A stretch of DNA of 64,000 bases from NCBI RefSeq assembly GCF_016919245.1, contig NZ_JAFEJA010000003.1, forward strand, positions 372,001 to 436,000. Direction: 5' to 3'. The stretch's first letter is position 1, and every line of letters starts with the position of its first letter. Of this stretch, positions 42,467 through 51,938 are shown in pieces. This stretch comes from Streptomyces zhihengii (GTDB taxonomy: Bacteria > Actinomycetota > Actinomycetes > Streptomycetales > Streptomycetaceae). The position numbers and the translations under genes were made by a program. The notes beneath the pieces were generated by a model. The model ran no database searches, was not told the origin of the DNA, and was given only the letters and a program-made list of their open reading frames with translations.

Positions 42467-42999
42467 GTCACCGCCGCCTCGCGCGGCAGAGGACGCTGCG
42501 GTACACAGATGTCACCGGACGGCAGGAGGTACCCGGTGTCCTCGAAGGTCACCACGCCGTTGCACAGCAAGCTCCATCCGGCCTCGGGTGACGCGGTGTA
42601 GACGCTGGCCGCCAGGCGGTCGGCAGCAGTGGCCGACGGACACTTGGGCGAGTGCTCACACAAAACTCCTGCGGCGCGTAGCGCCCAGAGCACCGCACGG
42701 ACGGCGAACGCGAACCTGACCAGCGGCATCAGGGCTTGGGCGTGCCTTCCCGGCACCTGAGCCTCACAGGCCCAGGCCGTCTCCAGCGCTTTGGTCACAG
42801 GCTCGCTTCGGGTGGGTACGAGTGTCCCAAGCTGCATGAGGTGACCGCGCAGCCGGAGCATCAGGTCTTGGATGTCCTGATCGGTCCCAGGAATGGGGCG
42901 GCCGTCCGTCAGGACCATGGCCAGGGTCTCCCGGGCGGCGGAGACGACGCACCGTGTGGGGGTGGAGTGGCGGCCGGTGCGGATGCGGGCAAGAATCAC
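42463..42999 (-). CDS. DUF6415-DUF5999 fusion protein
   Basis: 178 aa from GTG 42999, which overlaps the anti-sigma gene stop (GTGA) and follows GGGGAGG. The first 110 residues fit DUF6415 (VSAARETLAMVLTDGRPIPG, LMLRLRGHLMQLGTLVPTRS, ALMPLVRFAFAVRAVLWALR). The rest is a complete DUF5999 unit: VLCEHSPKCPSATAADRLAA, EAGWSLLCNGVVTFEDTGYL, LPSGDICVP, with its conserved Cys set. The two are normally separate small Streptomyces proteins. Functions of both families are unknown; the DUF5999 Cys-His pattern suggests metal binding. Confidence 0.82.
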   Translation of the reverse strand: MILARIRTGRHSTPTRCVVSAARETLAMVLTDGRPIPGTDQDIQDLMLRLRGHLMQLGTLVPTRSEPVTKALETAWACEAQVPGRHAQALMPLVRFAFAVRAVLWALRAAGVLCEHSPKCPSATAADRLAASVYTASPEAGWSLLCNGVVTFEDTGYLLPSGDICVPQRPLPREAAVT

Positions 43000-43535
43000 G
43001 ACGCAGCCTCCCCAGAAACGAGATCCAGTTCGAACCACACCGTCTTGCCGGTCTGGCTTGGCGAGGAGAGGTCCGCTCCCAAGCGTGTGACCAGGGCATC
43101 GAGCAGGTGGAGCCCTCGGCCGGCCTCCTCATCCACTGTCGCGGTCCGCGGATGCGGCTGTTTGGGGGACGGGTCCTCCACCTCCACCCGCAGGCACCCG
43201 CGCCCATGCATGGCCCTCATGGCGAACCGGCCCTCCGACTGGTTCTCGCACCCGTGCACCATGGCGTTCACCATCAACTCCTGGGCGACGAGCACGATCG
43301 TGTCCGCGTACTCGGTGAGCCCCGAACTTTGGAGCAGGCTGGCGAGCTGACGCCGCGCACCGGCGACAGCGTCCGCCCGGGCAGACACCACCATCGCCAC
43401 CTGGAAGTCACGCGCGCGGCAGGTCGGTACGCTCTCGCCTCCGGACGGACATCCGTCTACCGGTCGGCCGCTCGGCGCCAGCGGATCGTTGGCGCGCGTG
43501 CTCCGAAGGCCGGTAATCGTGTACTGCAGTTTCAT
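42996..43535 (-). CDS. RsbW-like ATP-binding (anti-sigma type) protein
   Basis: 179 aa from ATG 43535 with AAGGGCAG upstream. It is a GHKL ATPase fold of the anti-sigma/serine kinase kind: RADAVAGARRQLASLLQSSG, N-box IVLVAQELMVNAMVHGCENQ, D-x-S-P in RVEVEDPSPKQPHPRT, and the second glycine box EEAGRGLHLLDALVTRLGAD. Such proteins bind sigma factors or act as soluble kinase partners of STAS proteins. It is divergent from the regulator at 43745 and coupled to the DUF6415/DUF5999 gene. Confidence 0.9.
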   Translation of the reverse strand: MKLQYTITGLRSTRANDPLAPSGRPVDGCPSGGESVPTCRARDFQVAMVVSARADAVAGARRQLASLLQSSGLTEYADTIVLVAQELMVNAMVHGCENQSEGRFAMRAMHGRGCLRVEVEDPSPKQPHPRTATVDEEAGRGLHLLDALVTRLGADLSSPSQTGKTVWFELDLVSGEAAS

Positions 43536-43744
43536 CAGCTGCCCTTCCCGGCCCCGCAGGAGCCATTTCCGGTCACCAGCCGCACGTATGGCCAGGAGAC
43601 GGCCGGTTCCGGTACGCCGCCTGGGGGTTCGAGGAATATCGTCTTCACGAGACAACCGCGTGCCGAGGCCGGTGGGAACGCAGGCGAGCTCGGCAAGGCG
43701 ATGCACGTGATGCAAGATCGTTTCAGGGACAGGGGCGCACACCC

Positions 43745-45130
43745 ATGGGGCGCACACGCAACACCCGGCTGGAAGCCGCAATCCAGGAATGGGGCCTCTC
43801 GCAGCGGCAACTGGCTGCCCGCTTCAGGGCTGTTGCCGCAGAGAACGGTGCAGTGGAACTCCTGCGGTACGACCAGTCCCGTATCGCTCGCTGGATCGGT
43901 GGCGCCGTCCCGGAGGGTCGTGCAGCGCATATCTTGGCCGAGACGCTCTCCCGTGGCCTCGGTCGCACCATCACGCTGACGGACATCGGGCTGGCACCGG
44001 ACGACACCGCTGACCCGCAGGCGCAGGCGTGGAGCTTTGACACCCTCGCGACACTGGCGAACCTTGGGAGCACGGACATGGACATAGCTCGGCGCCAGGT
44101 GCTGGCGCAGTCGGCCTACTCGGTCGCCGGTCTGGCCCTGCCCTCCGAGACCTGGTGGCAGGAGGCCGCCGAACGCGCACGCACCCGCAAGCCGCTGTCG
44201 CAGCACACGGTCACGGCAGAGGACGTTGCAAGCGTGCGCGAGATGACAGCCTTCTTGTCTCAGCGCGACCAGCAGCGCGGCGGCCGGGGCATGGGCCGTG
44301 CTGCCCTGGTCGCATACCTGCGCACCGACGTCGCCATTCTCTTGGCCGCACGATTCCCGTCCGACAGTCTGCGCCAGGACATGACGTCGGCTGCTGCCGA
44401 ACTGGCCTACCTTGCGGGCTGGACGAGCTTTGACGCGGGAGAGCACCCCATCGCGCTTCGGTGGCTCACCCTCGCAACGCAGCTCGCCGAGGAGGCCGGC
44501 GACGCGCCGCTCGCTGGTCACGCGCTGCGGGCCATGGCCCACCAAGCCGTGGACCTGCACCAGCCAACGGAAGCCGTCCGCCTGGCCGAGGGATCCCTCT
44601 CCAGCCGCCGCTACACCGAAGCCTGCTGGCGGGAGAAGGCCTTGTTGGGTGTTGTCCACGCGCGCGGGCTTGCCGCCGCCGGAGACAAGAAGCGGGCTGT
44701 GGTCGCACTTAACCGCGCGGAGTCCGACCTGGCGCGCGCCAGTGCCAGCGGTGACGAGCCCGCCCGGGTGTGGTTCTTCGGAGAGGCGAGCCTCGCTCAT
44801 GAAACCGCGGCTACGCTCCGGGATCTGGGGGACCTCAAAGGCGCCGAACGCGAGTTCAAGCGCAGTGTCCGCACCCGGCGCAAGCAGTTCAACAGAACTC
44901 ACTCCGTCACCTTGGGATACCTCGGTGAGGTTCAGGTCCGGCAGGGGCAACTCGATGCGGCCTGTGCGACCTGGCATCAAGCCCTCGATACGATGACCGG
45001 CGTCCAGTCCGGACGGGCACGGGAGACTGTGGTGCAGATGCGCCGAGTGCTGCACCCCGTCCTCCGTCGAGGTGGTGGGTCTGCCGCAGCCCTCGACGCG
45101 CGAGCCCGAGCGGCCCTCGCGGACACGTGA
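43745..45130 (+). CDS. HTH/TPR transcriptional regulator
   Basis: 461 aa. It opens with a helix-turn-helix (RLEAAIQEWGLSQRQLAARF, YDQSRIARWIGGAVPEGRAA, HILAETLSRGLGRTITLTDI) and continues with TPR units (SFDAGEHPIALRWLTLATQL, AGHALRAMAHQAVDLHQPTE, AAAGDKKRAVVALNRAESDL, LRDLGDLKGAEREFKRSVRT). It resembles Streptomyces regulators of this architecture that sense peptides or small molecules by the TPR part. It is divergent from the anti-sigma-like gene; the TsaA-domain gene follows. Confidence 0.87.
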   Translation: MGRTRNTRLEAAIQEWGLSQRQLAARFRAVAAENGAVELLRYDQSRIARWIGGAVPEGRAAHILAETLSRGLGRTITLTDIGLAPDDTADPQAQAWSFDTLATLANLGSTDMDIARRQVLAQSAYSVAGLALPSETWWQEAAERARTRKPLSQHTVTAEDVASVREMTAFLSQRDQQRGGRGMGRAALVAYLRTDVAILLAARFPSDSLRQDMTSAAAELAYLAGWTSFDAGEHPIALRWLTLATQLAEEAGDAPLAGHALRAMAHQAVDLHQPTEAVRLAEGSLSSRRYTEACWREKALLGVVHARGLAAAGDKKRAVVALNRAESDLARASASGDEPARVWFFGEASLAHETAATLRDLGDLKGAEREFKRSVRTRRKQFNRTHSVTLGYLGEVQVRQGQLDAACATWHQALDTMTGVQSGRARETVVQMRRVLHPVLRRGGGSAAALDARARAALADT

Positions 45131-45205
45131 CCCGTACGGTAGGGAAGCCCGGTGCAGAGAACCCTTCTCGCGGCGCCGAGGGAGAAGACCCACGAGAGGT
45201 GGAGC

Positions 45206-45694
45206 GTGTTCGACCAGTACATCCAGGTTCCGGTGATTGCCACGGTCGTGGGCGGCCAGACTGGCCGGCTCGACGACTACAAGGCCGGAGTCGAGTCGGT
45301 CATCCGCCTCGTGCCGAGCATCCCGGAGAGTGCCCTGCAGGGCATCGAGGAGTTCAGCCACCTGGAGGTCGTCTGGCACTTCAGCCTGGGGTCGGACGAC
45401 GACGTCGAGCTCGATCCGCGAAGTTCTCGCGGCAATCCGGACTGGCCAGCCACCGGAGGCCTCGTCCACCGCAACCACAGGCGACCAGCCCGAATCGGCA
45501 TCTCCTACCCGCGTCTGATGCGAATCGAGGGTCGGGACCTGCACGTCACGGACCTGGACGCCGACGCCGGAACTCCCGTTATCGACCTGGCGCCTGTCTT
45601 CCAGGAAATGCTGCCCCGCGGACCTGTGCACCAGCCGGAATGGCCTACTGACATGCTGCGGAACTACTGGACGCGAGCAGACGAGCGTCCTTGA
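45206..45694 (+). CDS. TsaA/TrmO-like domain protein (SAM-dependent methyltransferase)
   Basis: About 162 aa from GTG 45206, preceded by GAGGTGGA; a GTG at 45152 would add 18 residues. The TsaA beta-barrel pattern is present: VIATVVGGQTGRLDDYKAGV, ALQGIEEFSHLEVVWHFSLG, NPDWPATGGLVHRNHRRPAR, IGISYPRLMRIEGRDLHVTD, and TPVIDLAPVFQEMLPRGPVH. TrmO methylates N6-threonylcarbamoyl-adenosine in tRNA, but this branch is shorter and its substrate is unknown. Confidence 0.85.
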   Translation: MFDQYIQVPVIATVVGGQTGRLDDYKAGVESVIRLVPSIPESALQGIEEFSHLEVVWHFSLGSDDDVELDPRSSRGNPDWPATGGLVHRNHRRPARIGISYPRLMRIEGRDLHVTDLDADAGTPVIDLAPVFQEMLPRGPVHQPEWPTDMLRNYWTRADERP

Positions 45695-45806
45695 GCTCCC
45701 CTGCTTCCAAGCCGCCCGCCTGGACAGGGTTAGGCGAAGCCCGTCCATGCACGTTGCCGCTATCAGGGTATTCTGAACGACAGCAGAACGAGATTGCACT
45801 GTCACA

Positions 45807-46297
45807 GCCTGGCATGGGCTCGTCAGGAGCGATTCCTTGCCGATCGCTTCCTCGTCTTCGGGTGGGACGAGCCACTGAACGGCCACGAGAATGAGCCCGC
45901 GCCCGTGCTCCTCATTGACGCCCGTGGGGCGCGGCAACGGGCAGTCGTTGCTCACAATGATCCTGAGCCGGCGGTCACCTTGGCGTCGGACCCAAGCATC
46001 TACGTGGCTGGCCGATGCACGCGCAAAGGCGTTGACCATTGACTCACGGCACAGCAGTTGTGTGTCACCCCTCGGGTCGAGGCGGCTCCAACGGTTCAGT
46101 CGCGCCGGGGGAGTTTTCCTGAGGCGTGGGGTCCAGGCGGCCCCCTCGGGCCTCCCTATGAATACGGGATCCGGACGCCGCTCGTCAGACCGGTTCACGG
46201 CCGACGGGGCCTCTACGCGCTGTGCCACTACGACGTCGGAGTCAGGTGTGCGCCGACAGGTGCGCTCCTGGTCCACGAGGTGTGCAGCCATGCTCAC
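45807..46297 (-). pseudogene. Decayed GHKL ATPase (anti-sigma-like) relic
   Basis: A minus-strand frame contains CRESMVNAFARASASHVDAW (N-box E...N), RRLRIIVSNDCPLPRPTGVN (D-x-x-L-P-x-P) and EEHGRGLILVAVQWLV (second glycine box), in the right order and spacing for an RsbW-like ATPase. Flanking text does not match the rest of the fold and there is no convincing start or stop. The frame continues far downstream only because it lies antisense to a GC-rich gene. The remainder of the 45695-46479 gap holds no gene I can support. Confidence 0.5.
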
Positions 46298-46479
46298 GGG
46301 GCTTTTCCTCCGGCTTGAGTTGCCCGGCCCGACGGGGTGGCAGAACCGGGCGTCCCTCCATGCGCACCGTCACTCTGATGCCGCATGACCCAGATAACAC
46401 CTGTTCCTGGAAAGGGGGTTAGGGGATCTGACGCCGAACATCCGTGAGTACCCTAGGGGATTTTGACTAGTGCTTTACC

Positions 46480-47787
46480 TTGCGATGTCTTCGCAACGGA
46501 ACTACCTTGCGTTCATGGAACCCGCGCAACGGAGCTCTCGAAGCGTGGATGAGAGAGCAACAGCACAGCGCCAACAGCCTGGCTAGAGCCGTAAATTCAG
46601 GGCTCGAAGCACTCACTGGGAAGCTTGGAACGTACGACGGTCGCCATGTCCGCGAGTGGCGTGCCGGACGGGTCCGCTGGCCTAGTGCAGCCACTCGCCA
46701 TGTCTTAGCTGACCTCTCCGGAAGGTCCGCCGTCGACTTAGGGTTCGTGCCACGGAGCCGCACATCGTTGGCAGCCGCACCGCAGGAGGACCCCATGTAC
46801 CGCCGCGCACTCGTTACCGGAGCCATCTCAGTCGCCGTTGCTGCTGCTGCACCGGGAACAGCCTCGCCCCGCAAGATCGGCATGAGCGACGTCGGCCGTC
46901 TCCAGGAGAAAATCGCCGCGATTATCGCCAGCGACCACAAGCGTGGCGGCCAGCGTGATATCGAGCAGCAGGCTGCGGCCCTAGCCGACACGGCCTTGAA
47001 CCTACAGAACTCCGGAAGTGCCACACAGCGCGTACGCAGCAGCCTCTACGCCACCGCTGCCGGCTTCCGCTCGTCAGCGATGTGGGCAGCCATCGACGGA
47101 CGCCGCTTCAAGGAAGCCATTGCCCACATGCGGGAGGCGCAGACCCTCGCGGAACTCTCCGGCGACCAGGCAATCAAGTTCCGGATCTGGTCTCACGCCG
47201 GCACTCTCTACCGACACATGGGACGTCCCGCAGACGCTCACGCAGCCAACGATGTCGCCCGCACCCTGCACATCACCCGTCGCGACCCCATGTTTGCCTC
47301 CCTCGGCATGGCCCGCCAGATGGCCATCCAGGGCGTGTCGCACGAAGTGCGAAGCCTCCCTCGCATATTCGACCGGGCGCATGAAGCTATGCTACGCGCC
47401 AATCCGAACGACTTCCGCCCGGTCTGGCTCCTGGCCTTCTGGGACGAGGCGGAGCTTCACTCCCTCGCCCTCAGCGCCCACCTGGCCGCCGGCGATTGGC
47501 CAACCGCCGAGTACCACGCACACCGGTGCCTTGCCTCACTCCGACCGCACATGCAGCGCTCACGTGCCATCGCCACCAGTCGCCTCGCGCAAGCGCAGCT
47601 TGCACAAGGCGACGCCGACACCGCCACCTATACCGCGATGAATGTGAATTCAGAAGCGGCTATCCAACACCCGCGTGTATCGAGGATGCTGCAGGAGTTC
47701 GGTGCTGCCCTGCGGGCTACGGCACCAGGCGGCGTGAACGCGCGCACGTGGACCGAGCACACAGCCGCCTGGAGGGCCCCCGCATGA
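46480..47787 (+). CDS. Regulator-like TPR protein with two TTA codons
   Basis: 435 aa if started at TTG 46480; TTG 46507 is also possible and neither has a strong ribosome site. The N-terminus RSWNPRNGALEAWMREQQHS, ANSLARAVNSGLEALTGKLG and DGRHVREWRAGRVRWPSAAT forms an HTH-like domain of a Streptomyces family, followed by a hydrophobic linker (RALVTGAISVAVAAAAPGTA) and TPR-like helices. TTA codons lie at 46705-46707 and 46738-46740. The first 150 bases are less GC-rich than the surroundings, which may mark transfer. Its stop overlaps the GNAT gene (ATGA), so the pair is coupled. Confidence 0.78.
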   Translation: MRCLRNGTTLRSWNPRNGALEAWMREQQHSANSLARAVNSGLEALTGKLGTYDGRHVREWRAGRVRWPSAATRHVLADLSGRSAVDLGFVPRSRTSLAAAPQEDPMYRRALVTGAISVAVAAAAPGTASPRKIGMSDVGRLQEKIAAIIASDHKRGGQRDIEQQAAALADTALNLQNSGSATQRVRSSLYATAAGFRSSAMWAAIDGRRFKEAIAHMREAQTLAELSGDQAIKFRIWSHAGTLYRHMGRPADAHAANDVARTLHITRRDPMFASLGMARQMAIQGVSHEVRSLPRIFDRAHEAMLRANPNDFRPVWLLAFWDEAELHSLALSAHLAAGDWPTAEYHAHRCLASLRPHMQRSRAIATSRLAQAQLAQGDADTATYTAMNVNSEAAIQHPRVSRMLQEFGAALRATAPGGVNARTWTEHTAAWRAPA

Positions 47788-48323
47788 CTTCGGCAACCGC
47801 CATCGAACTCCGCTCCTTCAATGATCTGTTCGCCGTCCGCGGTGACCTGCTCGACGTATACGCAGAAGTTCGCGCGCCCCTGCTCCACCTTGCCAACTAC
47901 GCGGTGAGCAGCTTTGGCGAGCGGCTGGACAGACACGGGGCCGAAGACGGTTTCCAGGCTGTCCTCGCGTACGAGGATGGGCACCCGGTGGGCTACGCCT
48001 ACGGAAACCGAATTGAGGACGGGGACCGCTACTGGCAGCGAATGGACCCAGAGCCCAGCGAAAGGTACACAACGTGCGCGACCGTTGCCCTGAAAGAGAT
48101 AGGTGTTCGGCCCGCCTGGCGCGGACTCGGTGTAGCGCGGAGCGTCCACGACGCCTTCCTCGCCAGCCGCTGCGAGCCGTACGTGACCCTGATGGTCAAT
48201 CCGGCGGCCGGCGGTGGGAAGGTCCACGCCCTGTACCGGTCGTGGGGGTACGAAGACCTTGGCCATAGCCAGCCGTCACCCGCGTCACCTCGACTCGCGG
48301 TGATGATCCGACCAACGGCATGA
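47784..48323 (+). CDS. GNAT-family acetyltransferase
   Basis: 179 aa; ATG 47784 overlaps the stop of the upstream regulator. GNAT features: DGFQAVLAYEDGHPVGYAYG (motif C/D strand), ATVALKEIGVRPAWRGLGVA with the R-x-x-G-x-G/A acetyl-CoA loop, and VHALYRSWGYEDLGHSQP near the end. Substrate unknown. A related protein is encoded at 48557. Confidence 0.9.
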   Translation: MTSATAIELRSFNDLFAVRGDLLDVYAEVRAPLLHLANYAVSSFGERLDRHGAEDGFQAVLAYEDGHPVGYAYGNRIEDGDRYWQRMDPEPSERYTTCATVALKEIGVRPAWRGLGVARSVHDAFLASRCEPYVTLMVNPAAGGGKVHALYRSWGYEDLGHSQPSPASPRLAVMIRPTA

Positions 48324-48556
48324 ATTTGGGTGAGTCATCCCGACTTCGTCGGGTCGTGCAGGGGGAGATGTATTGCGCACCCAGGACCGTGCTTGAGGTT
48401 GGCCGCAGAGTCGAGGTGTCCTCGGGGTGACACCGATCTCGTGTGCAGCACCTGTGAGCAGGCAGGTCTGGTTACACCCCGATGGCGCTCTCCTGCATGG
48501 AAGGCGCCGAGAACGGCGTAGGTCCACGACTGGGCAGACCGTATGCGAGATGGAGC

Positions 48557-49084
48557 GTGACCAGGGTGATCGACCTTCGGCATTTCGGCCATGGATGCCT
48601 CCCGGAGGGCTTCAAGCACATGCTGATTGAGGTGCATGCCGACTCCTACTCCGAAGCGATGGACGACGAGTTCAACCAGCGGTTTCCCTGGTTCGTCGAA
48701 CACTGGTCAGGGAAGGACGGCTTCACCTGTGTTGTGGCCTACGACGGAGATGAGCCGACCGGCTTCGCGTATGGTGCGCCGCTTCAGCCAGGTCGCGAAT
48801 GGTGGCGCTCTACCGAGTTCGAACCGACCAACGGCTACACCTCGACCTATGCCGTCTCCGAGGTCATGGTGAGGCCGCAATGGCGGAAATGGGGCATCTC
48901 GGATCGCCTGCACGAGGCCCTGCTGCAGGAGCGGAGCGAGGACCTTGCCGTTCTCCTGGTCGACGTGACCCACCCGAAGGTCCAAGAGCTTTACGAGAGC
49001 TGGGGCTATGAGAAGACCGGCGAGCAGCAGCCGTTCGCTGACTCTCCGCTGTACGCCGTCATGGTGAAGACACTGCACGCCTGA
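48557..49084 (+). CDS. GNAT-family acetyltransferase
   Basis: 175 aa from GTG 48557, preceded by GAGATGGAG. FTCVVAYDGDEPTGFAYGAP, YAVSEVMVRPQWRKWGISDR and VQELYESWGYEKTGEQQPFA give the GNAT fold; the acetyl-CoA loop is R-K-W-G-I, a slight departure from R-G-x-G. It is about 35% similar by eye to the product of 47784, so the two may be an old duplication. Confidence 0.86.
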   Translation: MTRVIDLRHFGHGCLPEGFKHMLIEVHADSYSEAMDDEFNQRFPWFVEHWSGKDGFTCVVAYDGDEPTGFAYGAPLQPGREWWRSTEFEPTNGYTSTYAVSEVMVRPQWRKWGISDRLHEALLQERSEDLAVLLVDVTHPKVQELYESWGYEKTGEQQPFADSPLYAVMVKTLHA

Positions 49085-50397
49085 ACGCCGTCGCAGCGAG
49101 GAAGGCAAGGGGGGCGGAATGCGGGAGTGCTGGGAAGCTCAACGCATGCACAGCGAGCGGGTCCGGTCGGCGATGCCGTACGCACCGTGCCGCAGGTCGG
49201 CGATGACGACGTTCAGTAAGCGCCACTCGATCGGCTCGGGGGCCAGGGAGACGTCCGGCCGTTCCCCCCACGGGCCCTAGGAACTGCGGGAACCGTAGAT
49301 GAGCGGCTGCACCTGCTGTCGGCTCGGAAGTCGGAACGCCTGACCAACCAGGCCGAGTGGGTTCGCTTCGAGGGATCCGGGGACGCTAGCGAGACCAGCC
49401 GCGCACACCCGTACCGGCTCCCTTACCTCCACCGAGACCGGGGCCAGCGGGGGCGAGGGTGCTGCGTTCAGGATTCTCAATACGGGGCTCAGCTCGCCAG
49501 CCTCCATGTTGTCGCACGCTGTGGGGGGCGGAATCGGCATGGCTAGTGCTCGCTCCCGCCTTCCCTCAGAGCACACAAGCGGAACGATCCTGCGGTGGAG
49601 CTTGGAAGAATGGGCTTGGCCCCGGGGAGGTTAGGCAGCCGCATGCGGAGATTGGATCGTCCGAAGGGCCGCAAGTCCTTCTGCCGACGAACTCGGGGTG
49701 GAAATTACCCACCGACGCCGACACGCAGAGTGTGGCGCGCAGGCCGGCGGCGTATGGTCACACGATGACACGCAAGCTACTGGTACGAGGGGATGCGGGA
49801 GCGGCAGGGCAGAGCACGCTTCTCACGTCTCGTCCGCACGGTAGCAGCGCTCCTCAGACCAAGCAGGCGCTGGCTCGCCACCTCAGTCGTTGAGATGCGA
49901 GCACGGCACTGTCCAAGCTGTCGCCGACCTGGAATCTCGTCAGAAGACCGCAGACCTGACGTCGATACAGCAGGGCTGCTGAACACCAGGACCTACCGCT
50001 GTCCTCGCCATCCAACTACTTACCGTGCACCAGATTGTCAGCCTGCTGGTGCATCGCGCTTCGCGCGGGCTCGGTCTACGAGGGCACCAAGTATTGGCAG
50101 TGTAAGGCCAGCGAAAAGGAACAGTACGGCCATGTCGCAGGCTGTCGTCGGTGAACGTGCTGACCACGCTCTTGAAGACGAGTCAACGCGTCACGGCTGC
50201 CATCCCCATGGCTCGCTGGACGGCGGCCGCCCATTCCGCCCCCTCCATGAGGAGCCACTCAGCGTTCCTCGGGCCCCTTCACTCGTCCGGCCGTCTCGCC
50301 CCCGCTCCCTGCGACCACCGACCTCATGGAGCATCCGTCCATGCGGACCGCCGTCTCGGCGGCAGCGCGTCGCGCCCGCTCCGACAGCGCTACCGCG
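49085..50397. other. Gene-poor region with gene fragments
   Basis: About 1.3 kb without a supported gene. On the minus strand 49143-49262 reads VSLAPEPIEWRLLNVVIADL, RHGAYGIADRTRSLCMR-stop, a protein-like tail of unknown family preceded in frame by a stop. A minus-strand frame at 49277-49576 (99 aa) lacks recognisable features. The right end joins abruptly to the truncated ATPase, so a recombination junction is likely near 50390. Confidence 0.45.
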
Positions 50398-51022
50398 AGC
50401 GTCAATCAGGAACTCGACCAGGCGGGCGCGGAGTCGGCGGTCCCGGCCCGCGGCACTGCCCGGTCCCTGCTGGACCAGCTGGCCCCGGGCATCGCGGACA
50501 CCACCCACCCGCGCGATCTCTCGGAGGGCCAGAAGCTCGCCCTGGTGCTCGCGATCCAACTGGCGGCCGCACCGCGGGTGGTGCTGCTGGACGAGCCCAC
50601 GCGCGGCCTGGACTACCGGGCCAAGTCGGAGCTGATCCGCATCGTGGACCGGCTCGCGGCCGAGGGCCGGGCGGTGGTGATCTCCACGCACGAGGTGGAG
50701 TTCGTCGCCCGCGCGGCGGACCGGGTGGTCGTGATGGCGGAGGGGAACGTCGTGGCGGACGGCCCGACGGAGGAGGTCATCGTCGCCTCCCCCGTCTTCG
50801 CCCCGCAGACGGGCGAAGATCCTCGGCCCGCTGCCCTTCCTGACGGTGAACCAGCTGACCGCCGTCCTCCCCGCCTCAGCGGCCTCGGACGCGGCGGACG
50901 CCGGAACCGGGGGCGCGGGTCGCACCGGGGCCGGGACCGCGGGTCACGCCGGACACGCCCGGCCCACGGACGAGGCACCCGGGGGCGCGGCGCCCTCCGG
51001 GGCCGCGGGAGGTCCCGCGTGA
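50398..51022 (+). pseudogene. ECF-transporter ATPase, N-terminally truncated and frameshifted
   Basis: Only the second half of an ABC ATPase remains: signature motif HPRDLSEGQKLALVLAIQLA, Walker B RVVLLDEPTRGLDYRAKSEL, and the switch His in RAVVISTHEVEFVARAADRV. There is no Walker A. An extra G near 50812-50816 (CAGACGGGCGAAG) shifts the frame; the expected tail AKILGPLPFLTVNQLTAVLP is found in the next frame, ending at TGA 51020-51022 and overlapping the S-component start. The gene powered an ECF vitamin or metal importer with the next gene. The N-terminal loss looks like a recombination break at about 50390. Confidence 0.82.
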
Positions 51023-51846
51023 AGCGTCCCGCGGCGGCCATCCGCATCCGTCCCCGCGCGGGCGTCGTCATCGCCATGGCGGCCTTCCTCGGCGCCGTCG
51101 CCTTCTTCTGGCCGTTCCTGGTGGCCCCGGGGACGTTCGGGTCCCACTACGCCCCGCCCCTGATCTTCGGCGTGCTGCTGGTGATCGTGCTCTGCGTGGT
51201 GATCTCGGAGATCGCCGAGGGCGGGATCGACTCCAAGGCGCTCGCGATGCTGGGCGTGCTCTCCGCCGTCAACGCGGCGATCCGTCCGCTCGGCGCGGGC
51301 ACGGCCGGGATCGAGACGGTGTTCTTCATCCTGGTCCTCGCGGGCCGGGTGTACGGGCCGGGCTTCGGCTTCACCCTCGGCTGCACCTCGCTGTTCGCCT
51401 CCGCGCTGATCACCGGCGGGGTCGGCCCGTGGATGCCGTACCAGATGTTCGGCTGCGCCTTCGTCGGCATGCTCGCCGGATACCTGCCCCGGGCGACCGG
51501 CCGCCTGGAGGTCATGCTGCTGGCCGTCTACGGATCGCTGTCCGGCTATCTGTTCGGCTTCCTGCTCAACCTCTCCTTCTGGCCGTTCTCCCTCGACCCG
51601 AACAGCTCGATCGCCTATCTTCCCGGCCTGCCGTTCACCGAGCAGTTCCAGCGCTACCTCGCCTTCGACGTGGCCACCTCGCTGGGCTGGGACACCGGCC
51701 GGGCCGTCACCAACTTCGTGTGCATCACGCTGGCCGGCCCCGCCGTGCTCACCGTCTTCCGCCGCGCCGCCCGCAAGGCGAGGTTCCAGGCGCCGGTCCG
51801 ATTCGCGCCGCGCTCCGGGGCCTCTCCGGACTCCGCGGCCGGCTGA
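51019..51846 (+). CDS. ECF transporter S component
   Basis: 275 aa from GTG 51019 overlapping the ATPase stop (GTGA). Seven or so membrane segments: PRAGVVIAMAAFLGAVAFFW, PPLIFGVLLVIVLCVVISEI, ALAMLGVLSAVNAAIRPLGA, TVFFILVLAGRVYGPGFGFT, MPYQMFGCAFVGMLAGYLPR and GYLFGFLLNLSFWPFSLDPN. The NAAIRPLGAGTAGIETVFF and GWDTGRAVTNFVCITLAGPA segments are typical of actinobacterial ECF S components encoded with an EcfA and a DUF4430 protein. With both partners broken it is unlikely to transport on its own. The ligand is unknown; cobalamin- or metal-type has been suggested for such sets. Confidence 0.88.
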   Translation: MKRPAAAIRIRPRAGVVIAMAAFLGAVAFFWPFLVAPGTFGSHYAPPLIFGVLLVIVLCVVISEIAEGGIDSKALAMLGVLSAVNAAIRPLGAGTAGIETVFFILVLAGRVYGPGFGFTLGCTSLFASALITGGVGPWMPYQMFGCAFVGMLAGYLPRATGRLEVMLLAVYGSLSGYLFGFLLNLSFWPFSLDPNSSIAYLPGLPFTEQFQRYLAFDVATSLGWDTGRAVTNFVCITLAGPAVLTVFRRAARKARFQAPVRFAPRSGASPDSAAG

Positions 51847-51938
51847 ACCCGTCCGGCGGCGTCCCGCCGCCGGACGCGCACCACGTCGTCACCACGGACA
51901 CCACCGACACCACCGACACCACCGTCGAGAGGATTCCC

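Noticed and set aside
43535..46297. A 920-codon minus-strand open frame
   Set aside because: It lies antisense to the HTH/TPR regulator (43745-45130) and the TsaA-domain gene, which have family features and proper starts. The long opening reflects GC-rich third positions. Only its first part (45807-46297) resembles an ATPase relic.
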